The notes below the pieces were generated by a model that did no database searches, had not been told where the DNA came from, and saw only the letters and a program-made list of their open reading frames with translations. A program made the translations under genes and the position numbers. Below are positions 8,484 through 16,117 of a stretch of 61,298 nucleotides of DNA, piece by piece (positions within the stretch are counted from its first letter, which is position 1; each line of letters begins with the position of its first letter). The DNA is taken from NCBI GenBank assembly GCA_964425135.1, contig CAYRKW010000014.1, positions 1-61,298 on the forward strand. Direction: 5' to 3'. Source of the DNA: CAYLLD01 sp964425135. GTDB lineage: Bacteria; Pseudomonadota; Alphaproteobacteria; Rhodobacterales; Rhodobacteraceae.

Positions 8484-8939
8484 ATGCGAAACAAAATCAA
8501 TGCTGCTTTGAAAGAGGCGATGAAAGCCAAGGATAACCTGCGGGTGGCCACGTTGCGGCTTGTCACTGCGGCGATCAAGGACCGAGATATCGCCATGCGT
8601 GTCCGGGACGATGCGACGGGAGTATCGGATGATGAGATTATCGCTGTACTCGCGAAAATGGTTAAGCAGCGTAAGGACAGTGCGAAAATCTACGAGGAAA
8701 GTGGGCGTCTGGAGCTGGCAGAGCGTGAGAGTGCTGAGATAGAGATTATTCAGGAATTCATGCCCAAACAGCTTTCCGATGATGAGGTGCAATCGGCCAT
8801 TGGCGCGGCAATCGCAGCAACCGGCGCGTCTTCGGTGCGCGACATTGGCAAAGTGATGTCGTCCCTCAAAAATGATTTTTCGGGGCGGATCGATTTTGGC
8901 AAGGTCGGCGGCATGGTAAAGTCTGCGCTGGCGCAGTGA
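8484..8939 (+). CDS. GatB/YqeY domain-containing protein
   Basis: A 151-residue stand-alone YqeY protein, homologous to the tRNA-binding tail domain of the GatB amidotransferase subunit. The conserved opening MRNKINAALKEAMKAKD is followed by LRLVTAAIKDRDI, ELAERESAEIEIIQEFMPKQ and a C-terminal GRIDFGKVGGMVKSAL. The ATG at 8484 was chosen over the adjoining TTG; AGGGA 10 bases upstream is the likely ribosome site. The biochemical role of free YqeY proteins is not settled; a role in tRNA or amidotransferase chemistry is usually proposed. Confidence 0.92.
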   Translation: MRNKINAALKEAMKAKDNLRVATLRLVTAAIKDRDIAMRVRDDATGVSDDEIIAVLAKMVKQRKDSAKIYEESGRLELAERESAEIEIIQEFMPKQLSDDEVQSAIGAAIAATGASSVRDIGKVMSSLKNDFSGRIDFGKVGGMVKSALAQ

Positions 8940-9243
8940 TCGTCAGTTTTCCCACACTCTGACTGTTGAAAAATATGGCGAAAACAAGGCGTTATACTCA
9001 TATCTTTTAGCGGATTTTCGCGCATGAAAAATTCCGGTGTTGATCGGAATCACCGCGGCAACTAATGTCTTCACAACAGTTACACACACCTCCGCCGGTC
9101 CGATATCGGATCAGATCGAACGGCGCCGGGCTTCGCTCCAAGGAAAGCCCCACTGCCATTTACACATACCTTGCATCGAATTAGCCTGCCCGAACAAACG
9201 GGCAGGCTAATTCGCTTTGGGCGCAGACAACAAGGGGTTTTCG
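8940..9243. other. 304-bp non-coding spacer / uxaA leader region
   Basis: No gene of normal length is visible. The spacer holds a 13-codon frame beginning ATGAAAAATTCC (9024-9065) with no convincing ribosome site, a 12-bp perfect palindrome TCCGATATCGGA (9099-9110), and the long hairpin listed separately at its right end. A long structured 5' region or a small RNA is possible; nothing in the sequence proves either. Confidence 0.4.
9177..9214 (+). promoter_or_regulatory. perfect 16-bp inverted repeat directly upstream of the uxaA-type gene
   Basis: The left arm CGAATTAGCCTGCCCG (9177-9192) and its exact reverse complement (9199-9214) flank the 6-base loop AACAAA. There is no following T-tract. 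The right arm ends about 17 bases before the probable ribosome site AAGGGG (about 9231-9236) of the gene starting at 9244. It could be the terminator of the YqeY gene, an operator, or a structure that controls translation of the dehydratase gene. Confidence 0.7.
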
Positions 9244-10746
9244 ATGGATTTCGTACGATTGAATGCGCGCGATAACATTGTCATGGCAACGCGCGCGCTC
9301 GAAGCGGGTGTGCCGGTTGAGCGGACACTTACACAGGCGATGATCCCGCGTGGGCATAAGGTCGCGTCAGAAGATATCGTGAAGGGCGCGCCGGTCTATA
9401 AATATGCGCAGGTTATCGGGTATGCAGGCGAGAATATTACCGCCGGGGCGCATGTTCACACCCATAATCTCGAATTTCGCAGTGTTGATCGGCATTACGA
9501 ATTTTCGACGGACTTGCAACCTGTTGAGGCGGCGACGCGAAAAGACAGTTTTCTGGGGTATCAGCGGGACAATGGACGCGTCGGCACGCGAAATACGATC
9601 GCAATTCTTACGTCTGTAAACTGCTCTGCAACAGCGGCGCGGAAAATCGCGGAAGTCTTTGATGAAAAAGCACTTTCTGCTTATCCGAATGTCGACAATG
9701 TCACTGCTTATGTGCACGGAACCGGCTGCGGCATGGCCTCGTCTGGTGACGGGTTTGAGGCGTTGCAGCGGGTGATGTGGGGCTATGCGTGCAATCCCAA
9801 TGTCGCGGGCGTGCTGATGGTTGGGCTTGGGTGCGAGATGAACCAGATTGACTGGCTCATTGAGGCCTTTGGGCTCAAGCCCGGCCCACTCTTTCAAACC
9901 ATGAACATTCAGGATGTGGCAGGGCTGGCGAAGACAATCGAGATTGGCGTTGAGAAGATCGCCTCGATGCTCCCACTGGTAAATGCGTTCGAGCGTGTGC
10001 CATGCCCTGCGTCCGAATTGATGGTCGCGCTACAATGCGGCGGTTCGGACGCGTGGTCAGGGATCACGGCCAACCCCGCGCTAGGCTACGCCTGCGATTT
10101 GCTGGTCGCGCAGGGGGGCACTGGCGTTTTGGCTGAGACGCCCGAAATTTATGGCGCTGAGCATCTGCTGACGCGGCGGGCGGTGGATGAGACGGTCGGT
10201 AGGCGATTGATATCGCTGATTGATTGGTGGGAGGATTATACCGAACGCAATCACGGTAGCATGGACAACAATCCTTCGCCCGGCAACAAAAAGGGTGGGC
10301 TTACGACGATTTTGGAGAAATCACTGGGCGCTGCGGCCAAGGGCGGGACGACGCCGTTGACGGGTGTGTTCAAATATGCGGAACCAGTGACGACGCGCGG
10401 ATTTACCTTCATGGACAGCCCTGGATATGATCCGGCAAGCGTGACGGGGCAGATCGCGAGTGGCTGTAATCTGGTGTGTTTCACCACCGGGCGCGGCTCG
10501 GCCTTTGGTGCAAAACCCTCGCCGTCGATCAAGATCGCGACCAACACGCAGATGTATGAACGGATGGTAGACGATATGGACGTCGATGCCGGGCGCGTTC
10601 TGGGAACGTCTGGCGGGATTGAGGTCGTGGGGCGGGAGATTTATGAGATGTTCCTGCGGGTTGCGAGCGGGGAGCAGACGAAATCTGAGGCGCAGGGGCT
10701 GGGGGACTATGAGTTTGTGCCCTGGCAGATCGGGGCGGTGATGTAG
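9244..10746 (+). CDS. UxaA family dehydratase (altronate/galactarate dehydratase-like)
   Basis: A 500-residue enzyme of the D-altronate/D-galactarate dehydratase family, which removes water from a sugar acid to give a 2-keto-3-deoxy acid in hexuronate degradation. An N-terminal SAF domain (about residues 1-90, with GAHVHTHNLEF) is fused to the catalytic part, which has YQRDNGRVGTRN, HGTGCGMASSGDG, MVGLGCEMNQID and ALQCGGSDAWSGITANPALG. Conserved cysteines fit an iron-dependent site. The ATG in TTTTCGATGGATTTC was chosen over an upstream TTG because AAGGGG lies in front of it. The stop TAG abuts the scaffold gap, so the neighbourhood on that side is uncertain. Altronate as substrate is inferred from family only. 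Confidence 0.9.
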   Translation: MDFVRLNARDNIVMATRALEAGVPVERTLTQAMIPRGHKVASEDIVKGAPVYKYAQVIGYAGENITAGAHVHTHNLEFRSVDRHYEFSTDLQPVEAATRKDSFLGYQRDNGRVGTRNTIAILTSVNCSATAARKIAEVFDEKALSAYPNVDNVTAYVHGTGCGMASSGDGFEALQRVMWGYACNPNVAGVLMVGLGCEMNQIDWLIEAFGLKPGPLFQTMNIQDVAGLAKTIEIGVEKIASMLPLVNAFERVPCPASELMVALQCGGSDAWSGITANPALGYACDLLVAQGGTGVLAETPEIYGAEHLLTRRAVDETVGRRLISLIDWWEDYTERNHGSMDNNPSPGNKKGGLTTILEKSLGAAAKGGTTPLTGVFKYAEPVTTRGFTFMDSPGYDPASVTGQIASGCNLVCFTTGRGSAFGAKPSPSIKIATNTQMYERMVDDMDVDAGRVLGTSGGIEVVGREIYEMFLRVASGEQTKSEAQGLGDYEFVPWQIGAVM

Positions 10747-10846
10747 NNNNNNNNNNNNNNNNNNNNNNNNNNNNNNNNNNNNNNNNNNNNNNNNNNNNNN
10801 NNNNNNNNNNNNNNNNNNNNNNNNNNNNNNNNNNNNNNNNNNNNNN
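10747..10846. other. assembly gap (100 N)
   Basis: One hundred Ns join the stop codon of the uxaA-type gene to the 3' part of the hlyD gene. The number is a placeholder, so real distance and content are unknown. The two flanks share no visible repeat. Frames that read through the Ns are artefacts. Confidence 0.99.
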
Positions 10847-12159
10847 TGGAGCACTGTTTTCTTCCCAATCTTGATATCCGCCACCACGGTCATTCCCGGA
10901 TCGATACTTCGTTTGTCGTTTGGATGATCGGGATCGGTCATGCGCGCAAAGGTGTCGCGGTCAAACTCAAGACGAACGCTATAAACGATCGTGCCATCTT
11001 CTTTGGTGTAGCTGTTGGGCGCGATTGAAACGACCGTCGCATCCACGTGACCAAAGCGGGTAAAATCATGGGTGAGCACCTTCAATTTGGCGTCTGCGCC
11101 GGGTTTTATGCCGCCGATTTTGTTGGCCGAGACCTCAATCTCAGCGAACAGACCGCTTGATCGGGGAATGATTTCCGCAATCCGCGCGCCGGGGGCGAGG
11201 ACTTCGCGCTCGTGGTGAACCGCCAGAGCGGCGATTACGCCGTTTTGGGAGGCACGGACCTGGGTTTGGGCCAATCGCTCTTCTAGAAGAGCAATTGTGG
11301 ACGAAAGCTCGGACAAAAGCGCCTGCGCCTCGATCACATTGGTGGAGGCTTCATGTTTGAACCCGGCGATCAGTTCGAGCTCCTTGGCCATTGACTGCTC
11401 GATGGTCGCGATCTGGCTATTTATTTTGCCTGAGAGCTCTTCGAGATCGTCTTTGATCCGAATAACTTCAATTTCACTGCGCTCAAGATCGCTCCGGGTC
11501 AGTTGGCCGCGCTCAAAGAGCAATTGATACCTTTCGTGTCGCTCTGTGAGGATCGCAAATTCGGATAAAAGCTGCTCGTGCTGCGCGCGGCTTGTGTCAA
11601 GGTGGGCGCTTTCGACGTTTCGGGTTGCGCGCAAATGATCGACCTGCGCAATCCTGTAGTCCAGATGCGGATTGGCGCGCTGTTGATTTGCGTTTGTCGC
11701 AAAATCGCGCTGCCAGGGTTTACCAAAATTGTGATTGAGAACCTGTTGGTTGCGCTCGATTGTCTTATGCAAGTTACGGTTTTGCGTCGTGTATTTTTCA
11801 AGTTCTGCGGCGATGTCCTGATCGTCAAGAGTGGCGATAATTTCGTTTATCTGAACCTCTTGACCTTCTGCGACGTGAATGGCCGTTACGCTTCCACCGT
11901 GCGGATGTTCAACTGGTACAACAAACCCGTTGGGCTTGATCATTCCGTCGCCTGACACAACCTCATAAACAGGGGTGATCATTGCCCAGATCCAGAATGC
12001 GATAAGCGCGAGCGTACAGGCCACGATGGTTGTTTTGGCGAAGATTGTGGAGTGCGGTTCATCCAGAAAATGCTCCGAGTTCAGGGTCTGGATTGTTTTC
12101 GCCAGATCGCGATCTGAGGTCGTGTCGTTTGTTGCATTGGTCATGGAATGCGCTTTCAT
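10847..12159 (-). CDS. type I secretion periplasmic adaptor, HlyD family (3' end lost in gap)
   Basis: Membrane-fusion protein that should bridge the ABC exporter and a TolC-type channel. A short cytosolic N-terminus, one membrane helix (about residues 43-62), a biotinyl-lipoyl half motif (VEHPHGGSVTAIHVAEGQ), a long coiled coil (about 110-300) and the barrel domain with VVSIAPNSYTKEDGTIVYSV are visible. The readable protein stops at GKKTVL and CA of the next codon, matching the near-terminal KTVLQ of this family, so roughly 20-30 residues are missing. The ATG encoding MKAHSMTNATN was chosen; a second ATG five codons later is possible. It lies 17 bp after ABC-A on the same strand. Confidence 0.93.
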
Positions 12160-12176
12160 GCAGTCGGAATGCTGAT

Positions 12177-14351
12177 TTAGTCGAAGGTCAACCGGCCGTT
12201 GTTCATGGTGAAGACTTTGTCGCACATGCGGTGATGCTTCGGTCGTTGCGTGACGATGAGAGTGGTTGAAACACCTTGCCGCGCGCGGATAATGTCGATC
12301 AGGTTTTGCTCATATTCAGGTGGAATGCCGGATATGGTTTCATCCAGAAGCAATATGGGCGGATTGCCAAGCAAGGCTTGTGCAACAAAGAGCAGGGCTT
12401 TGATACCGGGGGGGATCTGCGCCATGCCTTCGTGATCGAGGCGCGTGTTGAAACCGTCTGGGAGGTTTTCGATCCAGTCCAGAATACCCATTTTTGCGAG
12501 CAATGCTCTGACGTGATCGAGATTTTGATCTGGGTTGAGCAAAAGAAGGTTCTGCAAGATTGTACCGTGAACGAGGGTTGCACGGTCGCCGACATAAGCG
12601 ATATTTCTTGTGATCTCGCGGGCCGTCAATTGCGAAAGATTGATGCCGCCAATCTGTATTGTGCCAAGCTGGATGGGATAAAGACCGACCAAGACGCGCA
12701 AAAGGCTGCTTTTTCCAGCACCGGAATGACCTCGGATGGCGATCGTTTCGCCGGCTTTCACGTCATATGAAATGCCTGAGAGCGCCGGATTGGTCCCTTT
12801 TGGATAGCGCATCGACACACTGTCGAGGCTGATGGTCGGTGCAATGCTGCGTGTGAGCGTTGTGGTTTTCCGCTCGCCCGACTCTATGCGCATCATCGTA
12901 TCGATTTGACGTACCAGTCCCGCAAGCTCTGGTACACGCACCAGAGACACGGCGGCTTGCTGGATGGGGGTGAACACCCGCGAGCTGAGCATTGTCACCC
13001 CAATGAGCTGTCCGCCCGTGATCGCGCCCTCGATGACCAAACCGGCCCCCATGAAGATTGTGGCGGCAGCGGCAATCGGTGTGGTCGAGCCTGCAATGGT
13101 GTTGAACAGGCGGTTTATCCGGTCGCTTTTGATCCGTGCTTCTATGAGACGGCGGGATTTTGGGCGCAGGCGCTCGCGCCAGAGGTTGGCAATGCCCATG
13201 CGTGTGATCTGATTGCGGTTCTCGAAGGTTTCGAGGATGAACCTTGCATGGTCCTGATAGGCGATGGCCATGTGTCGGCTGGCGCGTTTGAGATGCGGAA
13301 ACATGATCGCAGTATTGATGATGTAGAGGCAGACAAGACCAAGTGTGAGCAGGCCGAGTTGCGGACTGATGAAAAAGATTATGGCCAACAGGCTGATTGC
13401 GAAGGGCAATTCCAGTGCAACAGCTACAAAAGGGCCGTTGAAGAAGTCGCGCACGGTTTCGAACTGTTTTAGGCGCCCGACCTGATCATTGATCGAATTG
13501 GCCGTGAGCATTGGGAGGGGCAGGGACATGAGCTTTGCAAAAAGTGCGGTGCCCAGCAGGTATTCGATGCGACCTGCCATACGAGCGACCAGGTGCGCGC
13601 GAATATGACGGAGCCAGTATTCAAATCCGAGAATGACCACCAGCGCCACAACGACGCCGATCAACGTGTCGATGGCGCGGGAAGGCAGGACTGTGTCGAA
13701 GATCTTGATGGTCGAAAGAGAGGCGACGATCACGATGATATTGGACATGAACATCAGCGCGAGCAGAAGTTTCAACTCCGGCCCGAAACGTGCGCCAATA
13801 TCCATGGTCCAGGATGATTTGGACGCAACCGGCGCTGTTCGATCTATTGTTGAGAAGATATGGCACTGGAATACGCGGTTGGGTGCGATCTCAACTTCGG
13901 ATTGGTTCGCCAGATCGATTGCTTTTGGCGCGGCCTTCGCAGGACCATCGACAGGCGCAAAAAGCGATCCATCTTTGCCGACCAAGATCGTTGTGGAGGG
14001 GAGGTCGCAAACTTCCGAGCCGCGACAGGTTGATTGCGTGGCTTCATATCCCAAACGATAGAGGACCGTTTTGGCTTCGACCAAACCAAAGGTCTCGGGA
14101 AAATGAAACATCGCGGCTGCGAGTTCTCGCGAGTCAAACCGCCAATTGAGACGTTTAAGCAGCACGCAAAGCCCATTGGCGGCTGGCCCTTGAAGCGGCA
14201 AACCACCACAGACACCGCCGGTGATTTTCTCATCGAAGGTGTCTGCCTCAAAATCGGTGACCGGATCCGCTTTTTGACGGTCTTTCAACCACCGGATACG
14301 CGCCACAAGTGGCGCGGTTTTGCTTGAAAAGTCCAAGTCAGGATAGCTCAT
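12177..14351 (-). CDS. type I secretion ABC half-exporter A with C39-like domain and degenerate ATPase motifs
   Basis: A 724-residue exporter subunit. Residues about 45-170 resemble a peptidase-C39-like domain, which in related exporters docks substrate without cleaving it. A six-helix membrane domain spans about 190-470 and an ATPase domain about 500-724. Walker A is intact (GHSGAGKSS, about 536-544) and so is Walker B (ILLLDE, about 670). The Q-loop reads AYVGDRA instead of YVPQD, the signature reads IPPGI instead of LSGGQ (about 645), and the switch His is Gln (VTQRP, about 701). It overlaps ABC-B by four bases (ATGA), implying a coupled heterodimer. The family is clear; how the pair hydrolyses ATP is not. 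Confidence 0.9.
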   Translation of the reverse strand: MSYPDLDFSSKTAPLVARIRWLKDRQKADPVTDFEADTFDEKITGGVCGGLPLQGPAANGLCVLLKRLNWRFDSRELAAAMFHFPETFGLVEAKTVLYRLGYEATQSTCRGSEVCDLPSTTILVGKDGSLFAPVDGPAKAAPKAIDLANQSEVEIAPNRVFQCHIFSTIDRTAPVASKSSWTMDIGARFGPELKLLLALMFMSNIIVIVASLSTIKIFDTVLPSRAIDTLIGVVVALVVILGFEYWLRHIRAHLVARMAGRIEYLLGTALFAKLMSLPLPMLTANSINDQVGRLKQFETVRDFFNGPFVAVALELPFAISLLAIIFFISPQLGLLTLGLVCLYIINTAIMFPHLKRASRHMAIAYQDHARFILETFENRNQITRMGIANLWRERLRPKSRRLIEARIKSDRINRLFNTIAGSTTPIAAAATIFMGAGLVIEGAITGGQLIGVTMLSSRVFTPIQQAAVSLVRVPELAGLVRQIDTMMRIESGERKTTTLTRSIAPTISLDSVSMRYPKGTNPALSGISYDVKAGETIAIRGHSGAGKSSLLRVLVGLYPIQLGTIQIGGINLSQLTAREITRNIAYVGDRATLVHGTILQNLLLLNPDQNLDHVRALLAKMGILDWIENLPDGFNTRLDHEGMAQIPPGIKALLFVAQALLGNPPILLLDETISGIPPEYEQNLIDIIRARQGVSTTLIVTQRPKHHRMCDKVFTMNNGRLTFD

Positions 14352-16018
14352 GCGACACTCGCCGCGCTGCCGGTCTGATTGAGATTTTTCGTTTCAACGA
14401 TGACCCCGTTTTCAAGGTGGATACTGCGTTGCGCAAGTTTGAGGTACGATGGACGATGGCTGATGACGACCAGAATGACGTCGGGACGAATTTGATGCAG
14501 CAGGTCCAGCAGATTGCTATCCATCGACCTATCAAGACGCGAATTGGCTTCATCGAACAAAATCACATCAGGTTGGTTAGCCAAGCCACCGATGATCACG
14601 ATACTATCGGAAATCGCGTTGGGAAGCCCGGCTTTTCCGCTGGAATAAAGTTCCATCTCAAGCCCGGAGCTATGCTTTTCAATGAATTCGCGAATGCCGA
14701 TTTTTTTGGCGAGGCCAAGGGCATGCGGCAGATATTCGATGCCCTGAAAGCCGGTCAAATTTTCCATAAGCGTCCCGTCAAGAACGCTGTTTTCGCGGCT
14801 GAGCGTGCTAATTCTATCGTGCAAATCCTGATGGTTAAAACAATCGAGAGGGAAGCCGTTGATCAACACCTCGCCGGACGTGACCGCACGATGTCCTGAG
14901 AGGATCGACAGAAGAACGGATTTCCCAGACCCCTCGCCGCCAAACAGTGCGACGCAATCGCCGCGTTCAAGACGCAAAGAGATGTCGGAAAGCACAGCTT
15001 TTTTTGCGGGATCGGGGCGCCAGGAAATGTCGTTTAGTTCCAACACTTCGATGGAGCCCAACGGCTCATTCGCACCTGTGTCGCTGGTTTGATTGCTCAA
15101 AATCGCTTGCAGATTTTCATGTGAATGGGCGATGGCCTCGCGGCCACCCCAATAGGCCTCAATCCTGAGCACAGGTTGGATGACGCGGCCGGTGAGAAGC
15201 ACGGATGCGGCTAATCCCCCCACCGACATTGCCCCGTTGATGACAAGATATGCGCCGACACTTGTTGTGACAAACGGAGCGAGCAAGCCGATAACTGCAA
15301 TAAGTCCCTGATTGAGCTGTGTGCGGACGCCGAGTTTGGCACCAATGCGTGCGCTTCCACTCATCAGGCGCTCATAGCGGCGCTGCATCAAGGGTTCGAT
15401 ATTGACGCTTTTGATAAATTCAATGCCGAATAGTGTTTGTACGATGAAAGACTGCCGCCTTGCATCGGTTTCTTCCTGTTCAAGGTTGAGAGACAGGTTT
15501 TTGCGGCGAGAGAAACGCACGATGACAAAAACCGCGCACACAAGCCCGCCGACGACCATCCCCAGTGGCGGTGAGATCGCCAGCATCATTGCGAGAAAAA
15601 TGAAGATGAAGGGCAAATCCAGAAGGCTGGCCGCGCTGTCGGAACAATAGTGATTTCGCAGTTTTTCAATGCTGGACAGGCGGTTCATCAACTCGCCCGG
15701 CGCAAGGTTCGTCAAAGCGGTGCCGCGCGGTTCCAGCAGAGCGCGAAATGCTTCGTCATACATTTTGGTCTCAAACGTCGCGCCAGCCACGCTCAACAAC
15801 GTACCGCGGGCAAGACGAAGCGCAGCTTCTGCAACGATCGCCCCCAAAACACCCAACATCAGGACCGTAAGTGTCTGATAACCAGCATTGGGAATGATCC
15901 TGTCATAGATCTGGATCATGGTGATTGGCAGGGCCATACCCAGCATGTTCGACACCAGTGATGCCAGAACAATCATAGGATTGTAGCTTGCCCTGCTTAA
16001 CTGGCTGACCTCACTCAC
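14348..16018 (-). CDS. type I secretion ABC half-exporter B with degenerate signature motif
   Basis: A 556-residue exporter subunit without the N-terminal C39-like domain: membrane domain about residues 15-300, ATPase about 325-545. Walker A is GGEGSGKSV (about 361), Walker B VILFDEANS keeps the catalytic Glu (about 487) and the switch His is kept (ISHRP, about 519). The signature position reads LPNAI (about 464) and the Q-loop STLSRENSV lacks Gln. It follows the adhesin gene by 99 bp and overlaps ABC-A. The two chains complement each other at the switch His but not at the signature, where both are degenerate. The start ATG gives MSEVSQLSRASYNP. Confidence 0.9.
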   Translation of the reverse strand: MSEVSQLSRASYNPMIVLASLVSNMLGMALPITMIQIYDRIIPNAGYQTLTVLMLGVLGAIVAEAALRLARGTLLSVAGATFETKMYDEAFRALLEPRGTALTNLAPGELMNRLSSIEKLRNHYCSDSAASLLDLPFIFIFLAMMLAISPPLGMVVGGLVCAVFVIVRFSRRKNLSLNLEQEETDARRQSFIVQTLFGIEFIKSVNIEPLMQRRYERLMSGSARIGAKLGVRTQLNQGLIAVIGLLAPFVTTSVGAYLVINGAMSVGGLAASVLLTGRVIQPVLRIEAYWGGREAIAHSHENLQAILSNQTSDTGANEPLGSIEVLELNDISWRPDPAKKAVLSDISLRLERGDCVALFGGEGSGKSVLLSILSGHRAVTSGEVLINGFPLDCFNHQDLHDRISTLSRENSVLDGTLMENLTGFQGIEYLPHALGLAKKIGIREFIEKHSSGLEMELYSSGKAGLPNAISDSIVIIGGLANQPDVILFDEANSRLDRSMDSNLLDLLHQIRPDVILVVISHRPSYLKLAQRSIHLENGVIVETKNLNQTGSAASVA

Positions 16019-16117
16019 CCGTACACACCCTCTTTACCACGCACACGAATTGTAGATACCATCTGGCGGCCAAGATAGAGTTAACAGATTGAATTGTAGA
16101 GATTATTTATACGAGTA

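Noticed and set aside
10321..12225. Continuous frame crossing the first N run
   Set aside because: It joins real HlyD sequence to antisense of the dehydratase gene through the Ns. Only the part above 10847 is supported.
12177..16018. ABC pair as decayed pseudogenes
   Set aside because: Both frames are full length, overlap by four bases, and keep Walker A and B, with intact partner genes on both sides.
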